Source: Clostridia bacterium
Lineage (GTDB): Bacteria; Bacillota; Peptococcia; Peptococcales; SKKY01
Assembly: GCA_007123515.1 (NCBI GenBank)
Contig: SKKY01000190.1
Location: 1 to 14,248 of the forward strand
Direction of reading: 5' to 3'
Length of the DNA: 14,248 bases
The notes under the pieces were generated by a model, which ran no database searches, had not been told where the DNA came from, and saw nothing but the letters and a program-made list of their open reading frames with translations. The translations under genes and the position numbers were made by a program. Positions 1 through 7,424 of the stretch are shown piece by piece; the first letter of the stretch is position 1, and the number at the start of each line of letters is the position of its first letter.

Positions 1-1175
1 GTAGGACTTTCATCAAACCTGGCAAAATAACGGCCAAGCATTAGAAAATCAGCGCCCATGGCAAGAGCCAGTGTCATGTGATAGTCATGGACAATCCCGC
101 CATCTGAACAAATCGGTACATAGACGCCTGTCTTTTCGTAGTATTCATTTCTGGCTTCGGCTACCTCAATAATCGAACTAGCCTGCCCGCGTCCGATTCC
201 TTTTTGTTCACGGGTAATACAAATCGATCCGCCACCGATTCCGACTTTTATAAAATCCGCACCGGCTTCAGCCAGAAACAGGAAACCTTCACGGTCAACA
301 ACGTTTCCGGCTCCTACTTTCGCCTTCTCTCCATACTCACTTTTTATAAACTCAATGGTATCTTTTTGCCATTCTGAAAATCCATCTGATGAATCAATAC
401 AAAGAACATCTGCTCCGGCATCTATAAGAGCCGGAACTCTTTCCATAAAGTCACGGCTGTTAATGCCGGCGCCAACGATCAATCTCTTGTCATTATCCGA
501 TAATTCCAAAGGGTTATCTTTGTGGCTGTCATAATCTTTTCTGAAAACAAGATGACAAAGATCTTGGTTTTCGTCAACAACCGGAAGACAGTTTAATTTG
601 TGATCCCAAATCATATCATTAGCTTCCGGAAGCGTCATTCCGTCTTTTCCGTAAATCAGTTCATTAAATGGTGTCATAAATTCTTTTATCTGGGTATCCG
701 TGCTGGTTCTTGATAAACGATAATCTCTGCTGGTGACAATCCCTAACAGCTTTCCGTGAGCTGATCCGTCTTCTGTAATTGCCACTGTTGAATGTCCGGT
801 GATCCGTTGCAATTCCAAAATATCGGCCAGTGTTTGATCTGGCATTAGATTTAAGGAGCTGACCACAAAACCGGCTTTGTGGTTCTTTACTTTTCTAACC
901 ATAGCTGCCTGATCTTCTACAGACTGGGATCCAAAAATAAAGGAAACCCCTCCTTCTTTTGCTAAGGCAATCGCCATATCCGGACCTGATACAGATTGCA
1001 TGATAGCAGAAACCATTGGTACATTAAGTTCAATGGCTGGTTCTTCCCCTTTTTTAAACTTGGTCAACGGTGTTTTTAAAGAAATATTTCCGGGTATACA
1101 CTCTTTAGTTGTTAAACTGGGGATCAATAAATACTCACTAAAGGTTCTTGATGGTTCATTATAAAAATGCGGCAT
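1..1175 (-). CDS. guaB: IMP dehydrogenase, C-terminus cut by the window edge
   Basis: It oxidises IMP to XMP with NAD+, the committed step of GMP synthesis in the cytoplasm. The visible 391 codons cover most of a protein that is usually about 500 residues. Seen: the catalytic loop GGGSICITR with the nucleophile Cys319, the preceding GAGNVVDREG strand, SDGGIV, and the GRYFARFDESP segment at the edge. An insert at about residues 95-215 has the place and character of the paired CBS regulatory domains. The start MPHFYNEPSRTF matches the clostridial form of the family. The ATG at 1173-1175 follows a good AGGAAGGAGA ribosome site. The missing part is the last ~110 residues, with the mobile flap. 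The gene is divergent from the zinc-ribbon operon and has its own promoter candidate. Identity is very sure; the subgroup is from memory of the family. Confidence 0.96.
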   Translation of the reverse strand, partial: MPHFYNEPSRTFSEYLLIPSLTTKECIPGNISLKTPLTKFKKGEEPAIELNVPMVSAIMQSVSGPDMAIALAKEGGVSFIFGSQSVEDQAAMVRKVKNHKAGFVVSSLNLMPDQTLADILELQRITGHSTVAITEDGSAHGKLLGIVTSRDYRLSRTSTDTQIKEFMTPFNELIYGKDGMTLPEANDMIWDHKLNCLPVVDENQDLCHLVFRKDYDSHKDNPLELSDNDKRLIVGAGINSRDFMERVPALIDAGADVLCIDSSDGFSEWQKDTIEFIKSEYGEKAKVGAGNVVDREGFLFLAEAGADFIKVGIGGGSICITREQKGIGRGQASSIIEVAEARNEYYEKTGVYVPICSDGGIVHDYHMTLALAMGADFLMLGRYFARFDESP

Positions 1176-1219
1176 ATGAATCTCCTTCCTAATTATTTTC
1201 TGAATGCATTTAATTGCAT

Positions 1220-1248
1220 ATTGTACACCTTTTGTTTTTTTTCTGCAA
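1220..1248 (-). promoter_or_regulatory. Promoter candidate for guaB
   Basis: On the minus strand, TTGCAG (1243-1248) and TACAAT (1220-1225) are separated by exactly 17 bases, giving a leader of about 35-40 bases before the guaB ATG. The -35 matches the sigma-A consensus only in TTG, while the -10 is good. No guanine riboswitch fold or purine-regulator box was recognised in the leader. Confidence 0.5.
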
Positions 1249-1319
1249 TATTTTTTAAATGAAAAATATCTATTTTTACAATGTTTTTACATAATACCCT
1301 TTTTTTACTGATCAAAAAT

Positions 1320-1328
1320 TGGTATGAT
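1320..1328 (+). promoter_or_regulatory. Extended -10 promoter for the zinc-ribbon/kinase/DAHP synthase operon
   Basis: TGGTATGAT fits an extended -10 element (TGn followed by TATGAT). The -35 region about 17 bases upstream is a T-run without a good match, as is common for extended -10 promoters. The start would be near 1335, leaving a leader of about 35 bases before the ATG at 1371, with GGAGGT at 1357-1362. Confidence 0.5.
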
Positions 1329-1370
1329 ATAACAATATACAAATTATTCTGGACTTGGAGGTATGGACTT

Positions 1371-1655
1371 ATGAGTAAATTAATTGATAAGGCTTTTCCG
1401 GCTGGTAAAGTTAATGATGTAGGAGAACTTTTTGAAAGATCCTTTAAAATTTCCTGTACTGACTGCGGATGGTATTCCATTTTAAGAAGAAACGGCGGAA
1501 TGGTTGCTATGTTTATCAATAACTGGAATTACTGCCGCAGATGTGGCAGTGATAACCTTAAAATGTCAAAACCTACTTTTTTTGAAAAAATGAATCCGCT
1601 TGAGCAATTCCGTAAATACTACGAAAAAGCAACCGAAAAAAGGAAAAAAAAATGA
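1371..1655 (+). CDS. Small zinc-ribbon-like protein of unknown function
   Basis: This is a 94-residue basic protein. Two CxxC knuckles, Cys29/Cys32 (CTDC) and Cys55/Cys58 (CRRC), sit about 22 residues apart and are each followed by Gly. That is the pattern of a four-cysteine zinc ribbon. The C-terminus is a Lys/Arg-rich tail (EKATEKRKKK). I chose the ATG at 1371 because GGAGGT lies 8 bases upstream; longer in-frame readings would start inside the promoter. The gene is first in an operon, 32 bases ahead of the nucleoside kinase gene. A role in nucleic-acid binding or as an assembly factor is possible but not shown. I do not recognise a named family. Confidence 0.8.
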   Translation: MSKLIDKAFPAGKVNDVGELFERSFKISCTDCGWYSILRRNGGMVAMFINNWNYCRRCGSDNLKMSKPTFFEKMNPLEQFRKYYEKATEKRKKK

Positions 1656-1687
1656 TGTACTTTCTATAAAGGAGGCTTTATCTTCGT

Positions 1688-3352
1688 ATGAAAATGCTGA
1701 GTGTGACTGTTAATAAGGACATAACCCGCCAATACGCTGAAGGAACACCTTTACTTGAAATCAGCAGTGAATTTGATAAAGATTTTCAATCTCCGATAGT
1801 CGTTGCCATGATTAACGGAAAACTTAAAGATCTGTCGTACCCTATTAAAAAGGACAGCGATATTGAATTTTTTGATTTAAGCTCAGAATTAGGAAACAAG
1901 GTATACCAAAGAAGCCTTATATTTCTGTTATTTGTAGCTACGCAGGAAGTATTTCCCAGAGCTCAGCTTAAGATTGAAAATTCGTTAAGTAAGGGTATCT
2001 ACTGTAAACTTGAAATCACTCCGGCACTTACCAAAAAAGAGCTAGCCAAAATTGAAAATCGAATGCGTGAATATGTAGAACGAGATTTACCTTTTATTAA
2101 AAAAATTATGCCCACTTCAGATGTGATTAACTTATACAAAAGTTACGGGATGACTGATAAATCCCACCTTCTTCAACAACTTCCGAATCCAATTTCAAGC
2201 GTCTATTATCTTGGGAATAAGTTTGGTTATTTTTACAGAACCATGGTTCCCAGTACCAAGTATCTAGATCTTTTTTCACTGCGATTTTATCCGCCAGGAT
2301 TTATTCTTTGTTATCCTGAAACAAGCAATCCAAATAAGCTTCCGGAATTTGAAGAAAATCCAAAACTTGCCAAAGTTTTTACAGAGACAAGACGTTGGGC
2401 TAATATTATTGACTGTAACTATATTTCTTCACTTAACGACCGAATTATCGATAATTCGGTTGATACCATTGTAAAGATTTCAGAAGCACTTCATGAAAAG
2501 AAAATCAGTCAGATTGCTGATACCCTGACAGAAAATCAGGATTTAAAACTGATCTGCATTGCCGGTCCTTCCTCTTCGGGGAAAACAACCTTTACTAAGC
2601 GATTAAGCATCCAGCTTCAGGTTATCGGCTATAAAACCGAAATTATATCAATCGATGATTATTTTATTGATCACGATAAGAGACCGGGTGTACTTGATGA
2701 TACTCCTGATGATGCTCCTGATTTTGAGTCCCTTGATATCGTTAATGTTAGCTTATTTAAGAAACACTTGGAACAATTATTTGACGGAGAAAGCATCGAA
2801 GTTCCTTGCTATGATTTCATAGAAGGAAAGAGCAAGTCCTCAGGTACTACGATGCGCCTTGATGAAAAAGAAATACTGATTATTGAAGGCATTCACGGAC
2901 TTAACGAAGATCTAACCGCATCGGTCTACAGGAAAAACAAGGCTAAAATATATATAAATTCTTTAACCCAGCTGGGCATTGATTACCATAACCGTCTTCC
3001 CACCACAGACGCCCGCCTGATCAGAAGAATCGTACGTGATTATCAGAGCCGGGGAAGAAGCGCACTTGAATCATTGCGTTACTGGTCTGTGGTACGCCAG
3101 GGAGAAGAGGGGAATATCTTCCCTTATGATGAAGAAGCGGATGTCATTTTTAACTCTTCACTGGTATATGAGCTTTCCGCCCTCAGGCAATACCTGGTTC
3201 CACTCTTAGAGGAAATTGATCACAATGAACCAGAATATTATGAAGCTCAGCGCTTAATCCGATTGGTTTCCTTTTTTTATCCCTTAGGGGATGCCCAGAT
3301 TCCGTTTAACTCTATTTTAAGAGAGTTCATCGGCAAGACCGATTATATTTGA
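1688..3352 (+). CDS. Nucleoside (uridine) kinase-like P-loop protein with TGS/ThrRS-like N-terminus
   Basis: This 554-residue protein probably phosphorylates a nucleoside, by analogy with uridine kinase (uridine/cytidine to UMP/CMP with ATP or GTP). Residues 1-60 resemble a TGS domain, and about 60-230 resemble the second N-terminal domain of threonyl-tRNA synthetase. The kinase domain fills the C-terminal half: Walker A GPSSSGKTT from residue 293, the IISIDDYFID strand with acidic catalytic residues, IIEGIHGL, and an arginine-rich lid (RLIRRIVRDYQSRGR). The length fits the full-length clostridial family of this architecture. The ATG at 1688 follows GGAGG at 1671-1675. The true substrate is unknown; the ThrRS-like part could bind RNA, nucleotide or a regulator. 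The stop lies 14 bases before the DAHP synthase ATG, so the two are co-transcribed. Confidence 0.88.
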   Translation: MKMLSVTVNKDITRQYAEGTPLLEISSEFDKDFQSPIVVAMINGKLKDLSYPIKKDSDIEFFDLSSELGNKVYQRSLIFLLFVATQEVFPRAQLKIENSLSKGIYCKLEITPALTKKELAKIENRMREYVERDLPFIKKIMPTSDVINLYKSYGMTDKSHLLQQLPNPISSVYYLGNKFGYFYRTMVPSTKYLDLFSLRFYPPGFILCYPETSNPNKLPEFEENPKLAKVFTETRRWANIIDCNYISSLNDRIIDNSVDTIVKISEALHEKKISQIADTLTENQDLKLICIAGPSSSGKTTFTKRLSIQLQVIGYKTEIISIDDYFIDHDKRPGVLDDTPDDAPDFESLDIVNVSLFKKHLEQLFDGESIEVPCYDFIEGKSKSSGTTMRLDEKEILIIEGIHGLNEDLTASVYRKNKAKIYINSLTQLGIDYHNRLPTTDARLIRRIVRDYQSRGRSALESLRYWSVVRQGEEGNIFPYDEEADVIFNSSLVYELSALRQYLVPLLEEIDHNEPEYYEAQRLIRLVSFFYPLGDAQIPFNSILREFIGKTDYI

Positions 3353-3366
3353 GAGGACTGAACCTA

Positions 3367-4401
3367 ATGTCATTTAATTTTCTAAGAGAGCTGCCTGCTC
3401 CGGATGTGCTGTTTCAGGAAATTCCTGTTTCAGAATCCATCAAAAAGATCAAAGAAGAAAGAGACCGCCAAATACAGGATATCTTTACAGGAAAAAGCGG
3501 AAAATTTATTTTAATCGTTGGACCTTGTTCTGCAGATAATGAAGATGCAGTATTGTCCTATATTGAAAAACTTGCCGCGGTTCAGGAAGTCGTCAAAAAT
3601 GATATTCTAATCATTCCCCGTGTTTATACCAACAAACCACGCACGACAGGTGAAGGCTATAAGGGTATGCTTCATCAACCGGATCCGAGTCAGCTATCAA
3701 ATATGTATGAAGGCATTAAAGCCATCAGAAATTTACATCTTCGCGCAATTGAAACATCACACATGACCTGTGCCGATGAAATGCTTTATCCGGACAATTA
3801 CGCCTACCTTGATGATTTGCTAAGCTATGTCGCTGTAGGAGCCCGCTCCGTGGAAAACCAACAGCACCGTCTGACTGTCAGCGGTTTTAATGTGCCTGCC
3901 GGAATGAAAAACCCGACAAGCGGTGATCTTTCGGTTATGCTTAACTCAATCAAAGCCGGTCAGATGGGTCATCATTTTATCTATCGGGGATGGGAAGTAG
4001 AAACAAATGGAAATCCTCTCACGCACGCTATTTTAAGAGGTGCTGTTGATAAGCATGGGCAAAGCATCCCTAACTATCACTACGAAGAAGTTATGCGTTT
4101 GATCCAGGAATACGAAAAACGCGAACTTAAAAATCCTGCGATTATTATTGATGTTAATCATGCCAATTCAGATAAAAACTTTAGTCAGCAACCCAGAATT
4201 GCCTCAGAAATCATTCATAACAGACGTAAAGAGCCAATCATTGGCAAGTATGTCAAAGGATTAATGATCGAAAGTTATATTGAAGAGGGCTATCAGGCTA
4301 TAGGAGGCGGAGCTTATGGAAAATCCATTACCGATCCCTGCCTTGGCTGGCCGGCAACAGAACGATTAATTTATCATTTAGTAGAAAAAATGAACCAATA
4401 G
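3367..4401 (+). CDS. aroF: 3-deoxy-7-phosphoheptulonate (DAHP) synthase, AroFGH type
   Basis: It condenses phosphoenolpyruvate and erythrose 4-phosphate into DAHP, the entry step of the shikimate pathway. Visible motifs match the type I-alpha enzymes: VGPCS (52-55), RVYTNKPRTT (PEP and metal contacts), GARSVENQQHR, the GMKN lysine, IIDVNHANSDKN with the metal histidine, GLMIES with the metal glutamate, and SITDPCLGW. The protein has 344 residues, normal for the family. I chose the ATG at 3367, which follows GAGAGG. A TTG at 3349 would add six residues and overlap the kinase stop, but gives no conserved sequence. Which inhibitor controls it (Phe, Tyr or Trp) cannot be read here. It is the last gene of the operon, closed by a hairpin terminator. 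Confidence 0.95.
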   Translation: MSFNFLRELPAPDVLFQEIPVSESIKKIKEERDRQIQDIFTGKSGKFILIVGPCSADNEDAVLSYIEKLAAVQEVVKNDILIIPRVYTNKPRTTGEGYKGMLHQPDPSQLSNMYEGIKAIRNLHLRAIETSHMTCADEMLYPDNYAYLDDLLSYVAVGARSVENQQHRLTVSGFNVPAGMKNPTSGDLSVMLNSIKAGQMGHHFIYRGWEVETNGNPLTHAILRGAVDKHGQSIPNYHYEEVMRLIQEYEKRELKNPAIIIDVNHANSDKNFSQQPRIASEIIHNRRKEPIIGKYVKGLMIESYIEEGYQAIGGGAYGKSITDPCLGWPATERLIYHLVEKMNQ

Positions 4402-4425
4402 CCTAAGCTATTGGTTCATTTTTTT
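4385..4425. terminator. Bidirectional terminator carrying both stop codons
   Basis: There is a perfect 18-bp stem, 4385-4402 pairing with 4407-4424, around a CTAA loop. It has an A-run on the left and a T-run on the right, so it works as an intrinsic terminator in both directions. The aroF stop TAG (4399-4401) lies in the left arm. The stop of the opposing Cys-rich gene (4403-4405) lies in the loop. Confidence 0.93.
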
Positions 4426-4615
4426 GATGATATTCACATACTGTTCCGTTAGACCGATAAACAGTCACAGAAGGCAGATGTGATGATTTTATTCCCCAGA
4501 ATCTGCAACCATTAGGAAATCTCTTATCCCAGGTAATATAGTAATGCAGACAACTTTTACAATAAACTCGTTTAACGGGTTCTTTTTTTTTGCCTTTATT
4601 TTCCCGCATGTTCAT
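4403..4615 (-). CDS. Small Cys-rich (Cys4) protein of unknown function
   Basis: This is a 70-residue basic protein with four cysteines at 19, 22, 37 and 60. The pattern is CKSC, a TWD.RFPNGC segment and a final SNGTVCEY. Similar small proteins with a WD...FP.GC...G.KS..PS core are familiar to me as conserved uncharacterised proteins in anaerobes, sometimes loosely labelled uracil-DNA glycosylase. Nothing here supports that enzyme activity; a zinc-bound fold is the most that can be inferred. The start could be ATG at 4615 (AAAGG 10 bases upstream), GTG at 4618, or ATG at 4609 (AGGGTG 6 bases upstream). It follows arsC by about 15 bases and is probably co-transcribed with it. Its last codons form one arm of the shared terminator. 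Confidence 0.75.
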   Translation of the reverse strand: MNMRENKGKKKEPVKRVYCKSCLHYYITWDKRFPNGCRFWGIKSSHLPSVTVYRSNGTVCEYHQKNEPIA

Positions 4616-4630
4616 CACCCTGTTACCTTT

Positions 4631-5038
4631 TTACAAAGACAGTTGCCCGTCTTTTATTCGCTCTAACAGATCCAGCATCTTATCTTTAATTTCATCTCTG
4701 GTCTTACGATAATCCTCAACCGGGCCACCGGATGGATCTATTAAGCCCCAGTCTTCACGATGTTTTGTAGGAAGAAACGGACAATCCACATTACATCCCA
4801 TCGTCACCACAATATCAAATTCCGGCGGAATATCCGCTAACAGCTTAGGATAATAAGGGTTCATATCGATTCCGACCTCTTCCATCACCGCCACCGCTAA
4901 GGGTTTAACTTCAGGATAGTCTTCAGTACCTGCTGAATAAGCTTCCATGACTTCTTGTCCCAAATCGTTAGCCCAGGCCTCTGCCATCTGGCTCCTGCAA
5001 GAATTATGAACACACACAAACGCTACTTTATACTTCAA
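4631..5038 (-). CDS. arsC: Arsenate reductase, LMW-phosphatase fold (ArsC)
   Basis: It reduces arsenate to arsenite using protein cysteines recycled by thioredoxin. The fold is shared with low-molecular-weight tyrosine phosphatases. Seen: the P-loop CVHNSCRSQ with nucleophile Cys9 and Arg15, a Cys pair at 82 and 86, and the LIDPSGGP loop with the general acid Asp101. The length of 135 residues is normal. The textbook Staphylococcus enzyme spaces its redox pair as Cys82/Cys89; here it is CNVDC, a tighter variant. The start is TTG at 5036-5038, with AGGAGG 8 bases upstream. There is no ATG giving the conserved N-terminus. No arsR, arsB or acr3 lies nearby, so a phosphatase role cannot be fully excluded, though the Cys pair favours arsenate reduction. 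Confidence 0.88.
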   Translation of the reverse strand: MKYKVAFVCVHNSCRSQMAEAWANDLGQEVMEAYSAGTEDYPEVKPLAVAVMEEVGIDMNPYYPKLLADIPPEFDIVVTMGCNVDCPFLPTKHREDWGLIDPSGGPVEDYRKTRDEIKDKMLDLLERIKDGQLSL

Positions 5039-5072
5039 ATTTGGATCCTCCTCATTAAAAGATTCTCCATTT

Positions 5073-5081
5073 ATTATAGCA
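5073..5081 (-). promoter_or_regulatory. Extended -10 promoter candidate for arsC
   Basis: On the minus strand, TGCTATAAT is an extended -10 with a perfect TATAAT, about 35 bases before the arsC TTG start. It begins just at the end of ablB, and the -35 region, which is weak, lies inside the last ablB codons. It suggests that arsC can be expressed apart from ablAB. Confidence 0.5.
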
Positions 5082-5912
5082 CTATTTTAGTTTTTTATAC
5101 CAGATGTTCATACTTTCTATATCGTCAGAGATATTAGTGTTATTCACCAATTTCCCTGAAAATGCATACCCTGCACGGGCAAAAGTCACGTTCATCGGAA
5201 CAGAACAGGCTCTTGCAATGGTAAAGGCCAGTCTGTAATTTTCTTCTTTTAGCCTGTTTTCCATCTCAGATAGCAAAACAGCCGCCAGCTGATTTCCCTG
5301 GAACTCTTCTTTTGTTGCAAAGTCTGTCATTTCTGCGGTTTTTGTGTCCGGGTCTTTCTCAGCCGATGATACGGCTGCCAGCTGCCCGTCTTTTTTTATA
5401 AGGTAGTAATCTACATCTTCCTGCATCATCTCTGAAACATATTCCGGATCATAAATCGGAAAAGGGTAACTTGGAAACGTTTCCCTATACAGCGATGCTA
5501 TTTCCTCACTATCGGCCTTGGAAGCTTTTGTAACTTCAAAATCCGAAGGAGCTTTAACGGCAGTGCTTAATGTTTTATTAAATGTTGTATTAAGAACATC
5601 CTCATTTTCTGTAAGATTGCTGTCAATACTTCTTTCCGGATCAACAAACTTTGACATAAATAATACATCTTTATTATCTCCGAAAAAATCCGGAATCACC
5701 GCTTCTTCAATGTATCCATTCTTTTCAAATGCCTCTTTGTCAGCAGCCGACACTTTAGCAAACACCTTTCCATACTGATGATCCGCTAAAAGTTCTTCTG
5801 CTGTGTTAAGAACATCGGAAGCGCCTTGCTCTTTGATTTTCATAATATAGATTCTGTCATTATATTTTCCGTGTTGAATGATTGCTTTTTCATTCTTTAT
5901 TATTTGATCCAT
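5082..5912 (-). CDS. ablB: Beta-lysine N-acetyltransferase (AblB)
   Basis: It transfers acetyl from acetyl-CoA to the N-epsilon of beta-lysine, giving N-epsilon-acetyl-beta-lysine, a compatible solute used against salt stress. The 276-residue protein has an AblB-type N-terminal half and a GNAT acetyltransferase domain from about residue 120. The GNAT part includes EMTDFATKEEFQGNQLA, the acetyl-CoA pyrophosphate-binding strand/turn, and a terminal SGKLVNNTNI...MNIWYKKL segment. The call rests on that fold plus direct coupling to ablA. The ATG at 5910-5912 lies inside the ablA 3' end, overlapping by 23 bases, with a GAGGAGG site made from the ablA poly-Glu codons. Translation is likely coupled to ablA. 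Confidence 0.93.
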   Translation of the reverse strand: MDQIIKNEKAIIQHGKYNDRIYIMKIKEQGASDVLNTAEELLADHQYGKVFAKVSAADKEAFEKNGYIEEAVIPDFFGDNKDVLFMSKFVDPERSIDSNLTENEDVLNTTFNKTLSTAVKAPSDFEVTKASKADSEEIASLYRETFPSYPFPIYDPEYVSEMMQEDVDYYLIKKDGQLAAVSSAEKDPDTKTAEMTDFATKEEFQGNQLAAVLLSEMENRLKEENYRLAFTIARACSVPMNVTFARAGYAFSGKLVNNTNISDDIESMNIWYKKLK

Positions 5913-7242
5913 TTTCCTCTTCCTCCTCAGAATTAGATCTATCTCTGCGATCTAAGTTTTCCGGGGTGATGGTAATTTCCTCATCATAATCCGATAACAA
6001 CTTGTATACACCAGTGGCTTTGTATTCGTCAGCGTTATCAATTTCATCCATCTGAAGGTTACATTTGTCACAATCTAAATCGCAGGCATTTCCTGAGTGA
6101 TTATCAGGAACCTTATAGGTGGTTATGACACCTTCATAATTTCTCAAGATGACTTTGTTTGATGACCAGGAAATAAGGTAATTCGGCATAACCGGTATTT
6201 TTCCACCACCACCCGGTGCATCAATAACATAGGTCGGAACAGCATACCCGCTGGTATGACCTCGCAGACTCTCCATAATTTCTATTCCTTTACCCACTGA
6301 TGTTCTGAAATGTTCAAGACCTTCTGATAGGTCACACTGATACAGGTAATAGGGTCTGACTCTGTTTTCGACAAGTTTTTGTACCAACTTTTTTATAATC
6401 CTCGGACAATCATTGACATTTTTTAGCAATACAGACTGATTACCTAAAGGAATCCCGGCAAACGCCAGCTTCTCTAGTGCCTTTTTGGCAGTATCCGTAA
6501 TTTCGTTTGGATGATTAAACTGCGTGTTAACCCAGATCACACCATGCTTTTTTAAAACTTCAATCAGTCCGTCTGTAATTCTGTAAGGTAAAACTACCGG
6601 AATTCTTGTTCCGATTCTGATAATTTCCACATGAGGAATCTTTCTGACCTCACCAAGAATCCAATCGAGGTATTCATCAGACAGCATAAAAGGATCCCCA
6701 CCTGAAAGAAGCACATCTCTGACTTCCGGTGTTTCTTTAATATATTCGATCCCCTGCAAAATCTGTTCTTTTGCCGGAATACTCTCCTGGTCCCCTACTT
6801 TTCTTTTTCTTGTACAATGACGACAATACATTGCACAGACATTGCTGACATGCAGCAACACACGATCAGGATATCTGTGTGTAATGCCCGGGACAGGACT
6901 GTCTGTATCTTCTCCAAGTGGATCAGCCATATCACAACCAGACAAGTTTAGCTCTTCCACGTCAGGAAAAGCCTGTCGGAAGATCGGATCATTTTTATAA
7001 TGATCCGGATCTATCAGCGACAGGTAATAAGGGGTAATTGCCATAGGGAATAAATCTATCGTTTTTTGAATTCTCTCTTTTTCATCAGCTGGCATAGTGA
7101 TGCCCAGCATCTTTTCTACAGTATCGACATTCGTTACCAGATTTTTTCTCTGCCATTTCCAGTCTTTCCATTTGTCCGTAAATCTTTTCGGACTCTTTTC
7201 GTCACTAATATGATTATGAACAATTTCTATAGCTTCAGTCAT
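5890..7242 (-). CDS. ablA: Lysine 2,3-aminomutase (AblA/KamA)
   Basis: This radical SAM, PLP-dependent enzyme moves the amino group of L-lysine from C2 to C3, giving beta-lysine. Numbered from the ATG at 7242, the [4Fe-4S]/SAM motif is Cys136-x3-Cys140-x2-Cys143 (CAMYCRHC). The PLP lysine is Lys348 in PGGGGK. The substrate-binding aspartates are Asp304 and Asp341. Cys279 and the CDLDCDKC group (387, 391, 394) fit the structural zinc site known from the Clostridium subterminale enzyme. Length (450) is slightly above that enzyme, with an acidic, Ser/Asn-rich tail. A TTG at 7248 would add two residues; AGGAGG is 5 bases from it and 11 from the ATG, so the start is uncertain. Pairing with ablB points to osmolyte synthesis rather than lysine fermentation. 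Confidence 0.96.
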   Translation of the reverse strand: MTEAIEIVHNHISDEKSPKRFTDKWKDWKWQRKNLVTNVDTVEKMLGITMPADEKERIQKTIDLFPMAITPYYLSLIDPDHYKNDPIFRQAFPDVEELNLSGCDMADPLGEDTDSPVPGITHRYPDRVLLHVSNVCAMYCRHCTRKRKVGDQESIPAKEQILQGIEYIKETPEVRDVLLSGGDPFMLSDEYLDWILGEVRKIPHVEIIRIGTRIPVVLPYRITDGLIEVLKKHGVIWVNTQFNHPNEITDTAKKALEKLAFAGIPLGNQSVLLKNVNDCPRIIKKLVQKLVENRVRPYYLYQCDLSEGLEHFRTSVGKGIEIMESLRGHTSGYAVPTYVIDAPGGGGKIPVMPNYLISWSSNKVILRNYEGVITTYKVPDNHSGNACDLDCDKCNLQMDEIDNADEYKATGVYKLLSDYDEEITITPENLDRRDRSNSEEEEENGSNNKE

Positions 7243-7316
7243 TTTCAAATTCTCCTCCTAATATAAAAAACACTCTTGCAATACTTTATGAAAGCATCGT
7301 TTGAGCGTCTGTATAC

Positions 7317-7345
7317 ATTATAACAGAAGAGCGCATGAAAATCAA
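7317..7345 (-). promoter_or_regulatory. Strong promoter for ablA-ablB
   Basis: On the minus strand, TTGATT (7340-7345) is followed 17 bases later by a perfect TATAAT (7317-7322). Transcription would start near 7310, giving a leader of about 65 bases. A short inverted repeat TCTGT/ACAGA (7308-7312 with 7323-7327) straddles the -10 and could be an operator, but it is only 5 bp. Confidence 0.72.
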
Positions 7346-7382
7346 CAACTCATCATGGTGTTAAGGGTTGTTACTATATCCT

Positions 7383-7418
7383 AAAAAAAGGAGACGATGA
7401 AAGTCGTCTCCTTTTTTT
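7383..7418 (-). terminator. Terminator of the bacterioferritin gene
   Basis: GGAGACGA (7390-7397) pairs with TCGTCTCC (7404-7411) around a 6-base loop, flanked by seven A and seven T. Read on the minus strand it ends in a seven-U run shortly after the bfr stop. The symmetry means it could also stop plus-strand transcripts. It separates bfr from ablA. Confidence 0.92.
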
Positions 7419-7424
7419 ACACTG

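Noticed and set aside
1193..1519. Open frame of 108 codons on the minus strand
   Set aside because: It covers the guaB upstream region and the reverse of the zinc-ribbon gene, has no ribosome site and no recognisable protein features.
3349..3366. TTG start for DAHP synthase overlapping the kinase stop
   Set aside because: It adds six unconserved residues and no better ribosome site than the ATG at 3367.
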